Source of the DNA: an uncultured Eubacteriales bacterium
Lineage (GTDB): Bacteria; Bacillota; Clostridia; Oscillospirales; CAG-272
Assembly: GCA_934481325.1 (NCBI GenBank)
Contig: CAKSPL010000011.1
Coordinates: 1 to 20,877, forward strand
DNA length: 20,877 nt
Direction: 5' to 3'
Shown here: one piece after another, positions 13,586 to 20,877 of the stretch
How the letters are laid out: the number at the start of each line of letters is the position of its first letter
Position numbering within the stretch: position 1 is the stretch's first letter
Notes under the pieces: model-generated
Told to the model about the DNA's origin: nothing
Databases searched by the model: none
What the model saw: the letters and a program-made list of their open reading frames with translations, nothing else
Made by a program: the position numbers and the translations under genes

Positions 13586-16384
13586 ATGCCAAAGGATTAC
13601 AGTGCGTCACTCAATCTGCCGAATACCGCGTTTGCGATGCGCGCGGAATTGCCGAAGCGCGAACCCGCAATGCTGGACTACTGGCGGGAGCTGGGGCTTT
13701 ATGACCGGATGCTGAGAAGAAATGAGGGCAAGCCCTCGTTCGTGCTTCACGACGGTCCCCCCTTCTCCAACGGGAATATTCATATGGGCACGGCGATGAA
13801 CAAGATTCTCAAGGACTTCATCAACAAGTCGCGCTCTATGGCGGGGTACTACACTCCGTATGTCCCCGGCTGGGATAACCACGGAATGCCGATTGAGAGT
13901 GCCATCATCAAGAAAAACAAAATCGACCGCAAAAAAATGTCGATTCCGGAGTTCCGCTCGCAATGCCACGATTTTGCGCAGAATTTTGTCAATGTGCAGA
14001 TGGGGCAGTTCAAGCGGCTGGGCGTGACGGCGGACTGGGACCATCCGTATCTGACGATGAACCCCGAATTTGAGGCGCGCGAGGTGCGCGTGTTCGGCGA
14101 GATGTACCGCAAGGGATATATTTACAAGGGGCTGAAGCCCGTGTACTGGTGCCCGAAGGATGAAACCGCACTTGCCGAGGCGGAGATTGAGTATCAGACC
14201 GACCCCTGCACTTCCGTTTACGTGAAATTCCGCGTCAAGGACGACCACGGCAAACTCGGCGCGTACGCAGACCTTTCCAAAACCTATTTCGTCATCTGGA
14301 CAACCACGATCTGGACCCTGCCCGGCAACCTTGCCATCGCACTCAATCCGGTGGAGGACTATGTGCTGGTAGCGGCGGACAACGGCGAGAATTACGTTGT
14401 GGCGGCGGCTCTGGCGGACAAAACGATGGCGGCGGGGGGCATCGGCTCCTACCGTGTGCTTGCCACGCTCAAGGGCAAGGAATTTGAATTTATGACGGCG
14501 GCGCATCCGTTCCTTAACCGCGATTCGCTCCTGGTCAATGCGGACTACGTCACGATGGACAGCGGCACCGGTTGCGTGCATACGGCACCGGGCTTCGGCG
14601 CGGACGACTATCAGACCTGCCGCCGCTACAAAATGGATATTATCGTGCCGGTGGACGACCGCGGCATTCAGACCGAGGAGGCGGGCAAATTTGCCGGAAT
14701 GCGCTATGACGCGTCCAACGACGCGATTCTTGCGGATCTGACCGAGAGCGGCGCACTGTTTGCCGCAGAGAAGATTGAGCACGAATACCCGCACTGCTGG
14801 CGTTGCAAATCGCCGATCATCTTCCGTGCCACGCCGCAGTGGTTCTGCTCCGTGGAGGCGTTCAAGGATGCGGCGATTGCCGCGTGCGACAAGGTCCGGT
14901 GGATTCCCGAATGGGGCGGCGAGCGCATCAAATCAATGGTGCGGGAGCGCGCCGACTGGTGCATTTCGCGTCAGCGTCATTGGGGCTTGCCGATTCCGGT
15001 GTTTTATTGCGAGGATTGCAAAAAGCCGGTTTGCAATGAGGAAACGATTGACGCGGTGTCAAAGCTGTTCGGCGAAAAAGGCTCCAACGCGTGGTTTGAT
15101 ACGGACGCGGCGGAGATTCTGCCGGCGGGCTTCCGATGCCCCGAATGCGGCGGCACGCACTTTTCCAAGGAGGGCAACACCCTGGACGGGTGGTTTGACT
15201 CGGGCTCCAGCCATTTCAGTGTGCTGGAGGGCAGACCCGGACACAAATTCCCTGCCGACCTGTATCTCGAGGGTGCCGACCAGTACCGCGGGTGGTTCCA
15301 GTCCTCCCTGCTCACTGCTGTGGGCGCGAAGGGGCAGGGCGCACCTTACCGCACCGTTCTGACCCACGGTTGGGTGGTGGACGGCGAGGGCAAGGCGATG
15401 CACAAGTCGCTCGGCAACTCGGTGGCTCCCGAGGAGATGATCTCCAAATACGGCGCGGACCTTGTGCGGCTGTGGGTGGCTTCCAGCGATTATCAGGTGG
15501 ACGTGCGCGCATCGGATGCGATTTTCAAACAACTGTCGGACGCATACCGTAAAATCCGCAACACGGCGCGCTTCCTGCTTGCCGATCTGTACGACTTTGA
15601 CCCGGATACCGACGCATTGCCGCTTTCCGACCTCACCGACCTTGACAAATGGGCGGTTGCCGGGATGAACGAACTGGTGCGGGATGCCCGCGCGGCGTAT
15701 GACGCATATGATTTTCATACCATCTATCACGATGTTAATAACTTCTGTACGATTGACCTTTCCAAGCTCTATATCGACATTACCAAGGACAGAGTATATG
15801 CCGAAGGGGCGGCATCCGCGGCACGGCGCAGTGCGCAGACCGCGATGTACTACGTCGTGCATACCCTCACGCGCCTGATTGCACCCCTGCTGGCGTTTAC
15901 CGCCGAGGAGATCTGGCAGGCGATGCCGCATCGGGCGGGCGACACGAAGGAAAGCGTGTTCCTCAACGATTTGCCGGCATATGACGAGGCGTTGGCATTC
16001 CCCGAGGTGCGGGCGCGCTATGACAGACTGTTCCGCCTGCGGGAGCCGGTAATGAAGGCACTGGAGCTGGCGCGTGCCGAAAAGCAGATCGGCAAATCGC
16101 TGGATGCCAAAGTGACGGTGTTTGCACCGAATGCGGAGGATTTTGCGTTGCTGGACGCCTTCCGCGCCGAACTGCCGACGCTCTTTATCGTCTCCGAGGT
16201 GACGCTGGTGAACGGGGCAATCCCGGAGAATGCCCACACCGAGGAGGGCGAAACAATCGGCGTGCTTGTCGGTGCAGCCGAGGGCGAGAAGTGCGACCGA
16301 TGCTGGAATTATACCAAAGAAGCCTTCCGTGACGGAGAGGACGGGTGCCTTTGCCCCCGTTGCCGCCGCGTGCTGGGGCTGTAA
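13586..16384 (+). CDS. ileS: Isoleucyl-tRNA synthetase
   Basis: This 932-residue class I synthetase charges tRNA-Ile and edits misactivated valine. The first ATP signature is in PPFSNGNIHMGTAMNKILKD (58-77), in the form HMGT. A large editing insertion follows, including the threonine-rich WTTTIWTLPGN. The second signature, normally KMSKS, reads MHKSL (605-609) within GKAMHKSLGNSV; the catalytic lysine is kept. A C-terminal zinc-finger-like cluster has Cys903, Cys906, Cys923 and Cys926. The length is normal for the bacterial form. The start is ATG 13586, with ACAGGAG upstream. No convincing T-box leader lies in the 114-nt gap after ylmH. Its presence between ylmH and lspA is a common Firmicutes order. 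Confidence 0.97.
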   Translation: MPKDYSASLNLPNTAFAMRAELPKREPAMLDYWRELGLYDRMLRRNEGKPSFVLHDGPPFSNGNIHMGTAMNKILKDFINKSRSMAGYYTPYVPGWDNHGMPIESAIIKKNKIDRKKMSIPEFRSQCHDFAQNFVNVQMGQFKRLGVTADWDHPYLTMNPEFEAREVRVFGEMYRKGYIYKGLKPVYWCPKDETALAEAEIEYQTDPCTSVYVKFRVKDDHGKLGAYADLSKTYFVIWTTTIWTLPGNLAIALNPVEDYVLVAADNGENYVVAAALADKTMAAGGIGSYRVLATLKGKEFEFMTAAHPFLNRDSLLVNADYVTMDSGTGCVHTAPGFGADDYQTCRRYKMDIIVPVDDRGIQTEEAGKFAGMRYDASNDAILADLTESGALFAAEKIEHEYPHCWRCKSPIIFRATPQWFCSVEAFKDAAIAACDKVRWIPEWGGERIKSMVRERADWCISRQRHWGLPIPVFYCEDCKKPVCNEETIDAVSKLFGEKGSNAWFDTDAAEILPAGFRCPECGGTHFSKEGNTLDGWFDSGSSHFSVLEGRPGHKFPADLYLEGADQYRGWFQSSLLTAVGAKGQGAPYRTVLTHGWVVDGEGKAMHKSLGNSVAPEEMISKYGADLVRLWVASSDYQVDVRASDAIFKQLSDAYRKIRNTARFLLADLYDFDPDTDALPLSDLTDLDKWAVAGMNELVRDARAAYDAYDFHTIYHDVNNFCTIDLSKLYIDITKDRVYAEGAASAARRSAQTAMYYVVHTLTRLIAPLLAFTAEEIWQAMPHRAGDTKESVFLNDLPAYDEALAFPEVRARYDRLFRLREPVMKALELARAEKQIGKSLDAKVTVFAPNAEDFALLDAFRAELPTLFIVSEVTLVNGAIPENAHTEEGETIGVLVGAAEGEKCDRCWNYTKEAFRDGEDGCLCPRCRRVLGL

Positions 16385-16392
16385 TTTCCCGA

Positions 16393-16422
16393 ACGGGCGC
16401 GGGTATTCCCGCGCCCCGTTTT
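16393..16422 (+). terminator. Possible terminator after ileS
   Basis: ACGGGCGCGGG (16393-16403) pairs with CCCGCGCCCCGT (16408-16419, one bulged C) around a TATT loop, followed by TTTT to 16422 and then GGG. The stem is strong but the T-tract is short, so termination is probably partial. lspA has its own ribosome site but no clear promoter. Confidence 0.65.
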
Positions 16423-16468
16423 GGGTTGACGGGACCCCCTGTCGGGCAAAAGAAAAGGAGAGTTTTCT

Positions 16469-17041
16469 ATGTGGATGATTGTGATGAGTGCCGTGATTGC
16501 CGGAGTAATCCTGTTGGATCAGATTACCAAGGTGCTGGTTGTTGCCTACCTTTATGAGGGGCAGACGGTGCTGATTCCCGGCGTTCTGCAATTCACCTAT
16601 GTGGAAAACCGCGGGATGGCGTTCGGACTGCTCTCCGATCATCGGTGGGTGTTTTTACTGCTTTCCGCGCTGGGGATTCTGGCAATCGGCTACTACCTGT
16701 TCCGCTATGCCAAAACAACCCTTTTCCGCGTGTCGCTTTCCCTGATTGTGGGGGGCGGAATCGGCAATATGATTGACCGTATCGCGCGCGGTTTCGTGGT
16801 GGATTTTATTGACTTTTGCGCATTCCCCAACCTTTGGTATTGGGTGTTCAACGTGGCGGACGCGGCAGTAACTGTGGGCGGCGTGATGTTTGCCGTGGGG
16901 CTGATTTTTGAGCTGATTGCGGAATATAAAAATAAGGAAAAGACCCCTGCCGCTCCTGCCGGGGCGGAAAAGGGCGAGCCGCAGGGCGGCGATGCCGCGA
17001 AGGCGGACAAGCCGGAGAAAAACGATGACAAAAACTCCTGA
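16469..17041 (+). CDS. lspA: Lipoprotein signal peptidase (signal peptidase II)
   Basis: This 190-residue membrane aspartyl protease removes signal peptides from prolipoproteins at the Cys of the lipobox. Four hydrophobic segments are visible. Conserved blocks are YVENRGMAFGLL (44-55), GGGIGNMIDR (95-104), FVVDFIDF with catalytic Asp112 (109-116) and FNVADAAVTVG with catalytic Asp131 (127-137). The enzyme core ends near residue 155. The last 35 residues are a hydrophilic Ala/Lys/Glu/Gly/Asp-rich tail not needed by most homologues. The start is ATG 16469, with AAAAGGAG upstream. The tail's coding end overlaps the start of the pseudouridine synthase gene by 17 nt. A likely substrate is the LRR lipoprotein encoded at 4337. 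Confidence 0.96.
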   Translation: MWMIVMSAVIAGVILLDQITKVLVVAYLYEGQTVLIPGVLQFTYVENRGMAFGLLSDHRWVFLLLSALGILAIGYYLFRYAKTTLFRVSLSLIVGGGIGNMIDRIARGFVVDFIDFCAFPNLWYWVFNVADAAVTVGGVMFAVGLIFELIAEYKNKEKTPAAPAGAEKGEPQGGDAAKADKPEKNDDKNS

Positions 17042-18122
17042 AACGGCAAAAAGAGAGGCGAAAGCCGCGGTGCCGGAAGAACCCGGGATGCCGGGAGAAA
17101 TCGCGGCATCGGGGGAGCCCGGGGTGTCGCGGGAAATTGCGAGGTCGGAAGAACCCGGGGTGCCGGGAGAAATCGCGGTGCCGCGGGAGGCGACCGTGCC
17201 TGCCGATGCGACAGGGACGAGATTGGACGCGTATCTTTCCGCGGTGTTCGGATTTTCCCGCGCGGAGGCGGAACGACTGTTGGACGGCGGAAACGTGGAA
17301 ATCACCCCCGGCAAGGCGAAGAAAAACTATCGGCTGTGCGGCGGGGAGCGCGTGCGCGTGACAATGCCGGAGCCGCAGGAGATTGAGGCACGCCCCGAGA
17401 ACATCCCCTTGGATATCGTGTATGAGGACGCGGACGTGGCGGTAATCAACAAGCCCGCCGGGATGGTGGTACATCCGGCAGCGGGCAATCCCGGGGGAAC
17501 ACTGGTCAACGCCCTTTTGTATCATTGCCGGGATTCCCTCTCCGGTGTGGGCGGGGCATTGCGCCCCGGGATTGTACACCGGATAGACAAGGATACCAGC
17601 GGGCTTTTGGTGGTGGCAAAGAACGACGCGGCGCACCGTGCGCTTGCCGCTCAGCTGGAAACCCACACCGTGTGCCGCGTGTATGAGGCGATTGTACTGG
17701 GCAACCTCAAGGAGGACAGCGGCACGGTGGATGCGCCGGTGGGCAGACACCCGACCGACCGCAAAAAAATGGCGGTTTTGCGCACGCCCGGCGCGGGAAA
17801 ACGTGCGGTTACGCATTATGAAGTGACGGAGCGGTTCGGGCGGTTTACGCACATCCGTTGCCGGCTGGAAACCGGGCGCACGCATCAGATCCGCGTGCAT
17901 ATGGCGTCCCTGGGGCATCCGTTGCTTGGCGACCCCGTGTACGGCGGGGGCGGCACGAAATTCGAGGCGGCGCACCGCTCTTTGTTTACGGGGCAGTGCC
18001 TGCACGCGGGGGAGCTTTCGTTCCGGCATCCCGCCACGGGGGAAACCGTGACGTTTTACGCGCCCTTACCGGAGAATTTGCAAAAAATATTGGAGCTTTT
18101 GCGAAAGGAATGCTATGACTGA
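17025..18122 (+). CDS. RluD-type 23S rRNA pseudouridine synthase with repetitive N-terminus
   Basis: This 365-residue member of the RluA/RluD family isomerises uridines in RNA. An S4 domain covers about 64-125 (TRLDAYLSAVFGFSRAEAERLL onward, including NVEI). The catalytic domain contains VINKPAGMVVHPA, the active-site motif HRIDKDTSGLLVVAK with Asp188, and RTHQIRVHMASLGHPLLGDPVYG. The first 58 residues are unusual: three 12-residue repeats (18-53) rich in Pro, Gly and Glu, absent from ordinary homologues. The start is ATG 17025, with GGAG at 17013-17016; it overlaps lspA by 17 nt. No in-frame ATG occurs between the repeats and the S4 domain, although a GTG could serve. The exact target uridines cannot be read from sequence. 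Confidence 0.93.
   Translation: MTKTPETAKREAKAAVPEEPGMPGEIAASGEPGVSREIARSEEPGVPGEIAVPREATVPADATGTRLDAYLSAVFGFSRAEAERLLDGGNVEITPGKAKKNYRLCGGERVRVTMPEPQEIEARPENIPLDIVYEDADVAVINKPAGMVVHPAAGNPGGTLVNALLYHCRDSLSGVGGALRPGIVHRIDKDTSGLLVVAKNDAAHRALAAQLETHTVCRVYEAIVLGNLKEDSGTVDAPVGRHPTDRKKMAVLRTPGAGKRAVTHYEVTERFGRFTHIRCRLETGRTHQIRVHMASLGHPLLGDPVYGGGGTKFEAAHRSLFTGQCLHAGELSFRHPATGETVTFYAPLPENLQKILELLRKECYD
17076..17183 (+). repeat. In-frame 36-bp minisatellite (three units) inside the pseudouridine synthase gene
   Basis: The units are 17076-17111, 17112-17147 and 17148-17183. They encode EEPGMPGEIAAS, GEPGVSREIARS and EEPGVPGEIAVP. Units 1 and 3 differ at about 4 of 36 bases, and unit 2 is more diverged. 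A unit length divisible by three means copy-number changes keep the reading frame. Confidence 0.92.
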
Positions 18123-18960
18123 TTTTTCGGATTACCTGCTGATTACCGATCTGGACGGCACCTTTTTTGCCAAAGGAGGCAAAACCGTGCCGCGCAATCT
18201 GGAAGCCCTGGCGCGTTTCCGCGCGGGCGGCGGACAGTTTACGATTGCCACGGGGCGACTGCACCTGAACCTTCGGCGTTCCATTCCGCACCCCGAGGAG
18301 CTGTTTACCGCTCCCGCCGTGATGTGCAACGGCGCGTATCTTTACGATTTCAAAAAAGACGAGGTGCTGATGGGGGAATTGCTCCCGCCGGAAATCACCC
18401 GCGAGATTCTGCGCTTCACCAGGGAAAAAGCCCCGCAGGTGCAATTCCGCGTGTCCACTCCCACGGAATTGCGGATTGAGGAGGCGACCGGGTATCTGGC
18501 AAAGGACATCCCGAATTATGACGAGGGGGCAATCCGCATCTCCCGCCCGGCGGAAAACTGGCGGGATGACGACTGGTTCAAAATCGTGTACCGGGGCAAG
18601 CCGAAGGAGCTGGAACGGGTGCGGATTCTCTTTGAGGCGGAGTTCGGCGGGCGGCTTTCGGTTACCCGGTCGGACACCAATATCATCGAAATCCAGCCGC
18701 TCGGCTGTACCAAAGCGCACGGCATTGAAAAGCTCCGCCGTCTGACGGGCGATGCGCACACCGCGCGGAAAATCATTGCCTGCGGAGATTTTGACAACGA
18801 CATCCCAATGCTGCTTGCCGCCGATCTCGGCGTGGCACCCGCCAACGCACAGCCAAAGGTCAAGGCTGTGGCAGGGGCGGTGCTGTGCGATCACAACGAG
18901 GGGTTGATTGCCGATGTGATTGAGGGGCTGGAAAACGGAACCCTCGGAGGCTTGAAATGA
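18115..18960 (+). CDS. HAD superfamily hydrolase, Cof type (class IIB cap)
   Basis: This 281-residue haloacid-dehalogenase-fold phosphatase has motif I DLDGT (Asp12 and Asp14), motif II in TIATGR, a cap domain in the middle third and motif IV GDFDNDIPML. This is the layout of Cof/YbiV-type sugar-phosphate or nucleotide phosphatases. The substrate cannot be predicted. The start is ATG 18115, with GAAAGGAA upstream; it overlaps the previous stop by 8 nt. The next gene overlaps its stop as ATGA, so both phosphatases are coupled to the pseudouridine synthase gene. Confidence 0.9.
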   Translation: MTDFSDYLLITDLDGTFFAKGGKTVPRNLEALARFRAGGGQFTIATGRLHLNLRRSIPHPEELFTAPAVMCNGAYLYDFKKDEVLMGELLPPEITREILRFTREKAPQVQFRVSTPTELRIEEATGYLAKDIPNYDEGAIRISRPAENWRDDDWFKIVYRGKPKELERVRILFEAEFGGRLSVTRSDTNIIEIQPLGCTKAHGIEKLRRLTGDAHTARKIIACGDFDNDIPMLLAADLGVAPANAQPKVKAVAGAVLCDHNEGLIADVIEGLENGTLGGLK

Positions 18961-19610
18961 AGCCGACACTGGTGATTTTTGATATGGACGGCACGATTCT
19001 CAATACCCTGGAGGATCTCCTGGAAAGCACGAATGCGGCACTTGCCGCGAACGGCTTTCCCGAAAGGAGCCTTGCCGAGGTGCGCCGCTTTGTGGGCAAC
19101 GGCATTGCAAAGCTGATAGAACGCGCGGTGCCGGAGGGAACCCCGGCGGATGTGCGGGGCAGGGTGCTGGCGGATTTCAAGGAGCATTACGCGGTGCATT
19201 GTGCCGATCATACGCATCCGTATGCGGGGGTGCCGGAATTGCTTGCCGACCTTCGCGCGAGAGGGGTGCTGACCGCAGTGGTTTCCAACAAGGCGGACTT
19301 TGCCGTGCAGACGCTGGCAAGGGACTATTTCCCCGGGCTGTTTGACTGCGTACTCGGCGAAAAAGAGGGGATTGCCAAAAAGCCCGCGCCCGATATGGTG
19401 AACGCGGTGCTGAACAAACTGGGGGTTGCGCCCGCCGGAGCCCGCTATGTCGGGGATTCGGAGGTGGATGTGGAAACCGCCCGCAACAGCGGGCTTTCGG
19501 GCGTGTTTGTGACCTGGGGCTTTCGCTCCGTGGAAACCCTGCGCGCCGCCGGTGCCGCCGTGCTTGCCGCCACCCCGGCAGAGTTGGCGGAAAAGCTCTG
19601 CCTGTGCTAA
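18957..19610 (+). CDS. HAD family phosphatase, phosphoglycolate phosphatase-like
   Basis: This 217-residue HAD hydrolase of subclass I has motif I FDMDGTILNT (Asp9, Asp11), an alpha-helical cap (about 18-85), motif II VVSNK, the motif III lysine in KKPAPDM and motif IV VGDSEVDVETARNSG. The arrangement fits Gph/PgmB-like enzymes that hydrolyse 2-phosphoglycolate or small phosphorylated metabolites; the specific substrate is inference. It starts at ATG 18957, overlapping the preceding stop (ATGA). It is the last gene of the plus-strand run and ends at a strong terminator that begins at its own stop codon. Confidence 0.88.
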   Translation: MKPTLVIFDMDGTILNTLEDLLESTNAALAANGFPERSLAEVRRFVGNGIAKLIERAVPEGTPADVRGRVLADFKEHYAVHCADHTHPYAGVPELLADLRARGVLTAVVSNKADFAVQTLARDYFPGLFDCVLGEKEGIAKKPAPDMVNAVLNKLGVAPAGARYVGDSEVDVETARNSGLSGVFVTWGFRSVETLRAAGAAVLAATPAELAEKLCLC

Positions 19611-19642
19611 AAAAGGACTGCGCCGTGCGCAGTCCTTTTTTT
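19609..19642. terminator. Bidirectional intrinsic terminator
   Basis: GGACTGCGC (19615-19623) pairs perfectly with GCGCAGTCC (19627-19635) around CGT, flanked by six A residues (19609-19614) and seven T residues (19636-19642). It works on both strands. It lies between the convergent phosphatase and MalY-type genes and overlaps the phosphatase stop codon. Confidence 0.95.
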
Positions 19643-19668
19643 AGCAGTTCTTTTCTGCAGCAGAAGGC

Positions 19669-20847
19669 TCAGTTGCCGTTTTGCCCGCGAAGATAGCCTT
19701 GCACACCGTCACAGAACAGCGACAGCCCGCGTACCAGCAATTCCCGCCGGCAGGCAACGTTCATCCGCAGAAACCGCGCACCGTTGCCCCGGTAGGGGCT
19801 GCCGGCGGAGAGGTACAGCCCGGTTTCTTTTCTCAGATAGTCCCGCAGGGCATCGGTGTTGTCGCAAAACTCCCCGCAATCCAACCACAGAAGATAGGTA
19901 GCGTTTCCCGGGGTGAGCTTTACACACGGGAGGGATTTTCCGATTCGGGTAGCCGCCGCGCGCCGGTTTCCGGCAAGATATTCGCGCAGGGCGTCCAGCC
20001 ATTCGCCCCCCTTGCGGAATGCTGCGGCGGTGGCAATTGCCGCAAAGCAGTTTGGCTCCGCCACCTCGTCACTGTTCAGCCCCCGCACAAGCTTTTCCCG
20101 CAATTGCGGCTCCGGCACGGCAATCGCCGCCGACTGCAACCCCGCCAGGTTGAACGCCTTGCTTGCCGAAAGGCAGGTGACGCTGATTTCGCGGCATTCC
20201 GCCGAGACCGAGGCAAACGGCACGTATTCCGCGCCGGGAACGGTCAGGTCACAGTGAATTTCGTCGGAAAGCAGGGTAACGCCGTGTTTTTTGCAGAGCG
20301 AGCCGATGGCGGCAAGCTCCTCTCGTGTAAAGATTTTTCCGATCGGGTTGTGGGGGTTGCAAAGAATCATCATTTTAGCAAGCGGATCGGCGAGCTTTTG
20401 CTCCAGATTCTCAAAGTCAATGCGGTAGACCCCGTCCTCATAAATCAGCGGGCTTTCCGATACTACGCGCCCGGTGTTTTCCACCGAATGAAAGAAAATA
20501 TCGTAAACCGGGGTCATCAGCACCACGCGCTCGCCCCTGTCGGTCACCCGCTTGACAATGCTGGTCACGGCGGGGATTACCCCGGTGCAGAAGGTCAGCC
20601 AATCCCGCGGGATGCGGTATCCGTGGCGCGTTTCCCACCAACCCGAAATGGCGGAATACCACTCGTCCGGTACCACGGTGTAGCCGTAAATGCCGGATTT
20701 TGCCCGCCGCACAATCGCTTCGGTCACTGCGGGCGCGGTGCGGAAGTCCATATCCGCCACCCACATCGGCAGTTCTTTTTCGCCCACGTCCCATTTGAGG
20801 GAATCCGTACCCCGCCGTTCGGTCGGTGCGTCAAAGTCAAATTTCAT
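19669..20847 (-). CDS. MalY/PatB family PLP-dependent cysteine-S-conjugate beta-lyase
   Basis: This 392-residue fold-type I PLP enzyme resembles MalY/PatB, which cleave cystathionine and other cysteine S-conjugates to pyruvate, ammonia and a thiol. The N-terminal signature MWVADMDF (28-35) is typical. CNPHNPIGKIFTREEL, LLSDEIHCDL with the pyridine-binding Asp, and SASKAFNLAGLQ with PLP-binding Lys230 follow in order. RFLRMNVAC near the end carries the substrate-carboxylate Arg. MalY and PatB cannot be told apart by eye. The start at 20847 (minus strand) is preceded by GGAGGT at 20858-20853. The upstream region lies outside the window, so the promoter is not visible. Confidence 0.92.
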   Translation of the reverse strand: MKFDFDAPTERRGTDSLKWDVGEKELPMWVADMDFRTAPAVTEAIVRRAKSGIYGYTVVPDEWYSAISGWWETRHGYRIPRDWLTFCTGVIPAVTSIVKRVTDRGERVVLMTPVYDIFFHSVENTGRVVSESPLIYEDGVYRIDFENLEQKLADPLAKMMILCNPHNPIGKIFTREELAAIGSLCKKHGVTLLSDEIHCDLTVPGAEYVPFASVSAECREISVTCLSASKAFNLAGLQSAAIAVPEPQLREKLVRGLNSDEVAEPNCFAAIATAAAFRKGGEWLDALREYLAGNRRAAATRIGKSLPCVKLTPGNATYLLWLDCGEFCDNTDALRDYLRKETGLYLSAGSPYRGNGARFLRMNVACRRELLVRGLSLFCDGVQGYLRGQNGN

Positions 20848-20877
20848 ATCGCACCTCCACCGGTGTCCCGCGGCAGA

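Noticed and set aside
16425..16454. TTGACG as a promoter for lspA
   Set aside because: No acceptable -10 box lies 15-19 bp downstream. The sequence there is GC-rich and then runs into the ribosome site.
496..20847. A new defence or mobile system
   Set aside because: Every long, well-signalled open frame belongs to a housekeeping or common family. No integrase, nuclease, toxin-antitoxin pair, att-like repeat or CRISPR spacing was seen.

Overview
The window is a gene-dense, GC-rich stretch of chromosome from a Gram-positive (monoderm) bacterium. It most likely comes from a high-GC member of the Clostridia, of the Oscillospiraceae or related gut-lineage kind. This is inferred from the SepF/YggT/YlmH division cluster, strong AAGGAGG-type ribosome sites, a BspA-type leucine-rich-repeat lipoprotein, Clostridia-type protein families and palindromic intergenic repeats. 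I see no phage genes, transposase, CRISPR array, tRNA or rRNA.

Layout. (1) Positions 1-495 hold no gene that I can support. There is a G-rich stretch with a 35-bp tandem repeat and then a consensus promoter for holA (496-1530, DNA polymerase III delta). (2) A non-coding stretch with a 34-bp perfect palindrome leads to a second consensus promoter. It drives an APT-like phosphoribosyltransferase and aspS, followed by a lipoprotein with BspA-type repeats that ends at a strong bidirectional terminator. (3) dapA-dapB are on the minus strand (diaminopimelate/lysine synthesis), divergent from queA with overlapping promoters. (4) queA, a small two-helix membrane protein and miaA follow on the plus strand; queA and miaA are both tRNA-modification genes. 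(5) A promoter buried in the 3' end of miaA precedes a 264-bp spacer that looks able to form a structured RNA. It then reads into a long plus-strand run: HlyD-like adaptor, yggS, sepF, yggT, ylmH, ileS, lspA, an rluD-type pseudouridine synthase and two HAD phosphatases, ending at a bidirectional terminator. (6) A MalY/PatB-type aminotransferase-fold lyase on the minus strand closes the window.

How the genes work together. Region 5 is the conserved division/cell-envelope 'ylm' neighbourhood of Firmicutes. SepF anchors the FtsZ ring, YggT and YlmH are its usual companions, and LspA matures lipoproteins such as the one in region 2. Many junctions overlap by 1-17 nt, which points to translational coupling. 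divIVA, usually found between ylmH and ileS, is absent here and a 114-bp spacer takes its place.

Most of the window is ordinary housekeeping sequence. The least explained pieces are the structured spacer between miaA and the HlyD-like gene, the in-frame minisatellite at the N-terminus of the pseudouridine synthase, the overlapping dapA/queA promoters with a hairpin at the predicted dapA transcript start, and the palindromic spacers. I did not find convincing evidence of a new multi-gene system.
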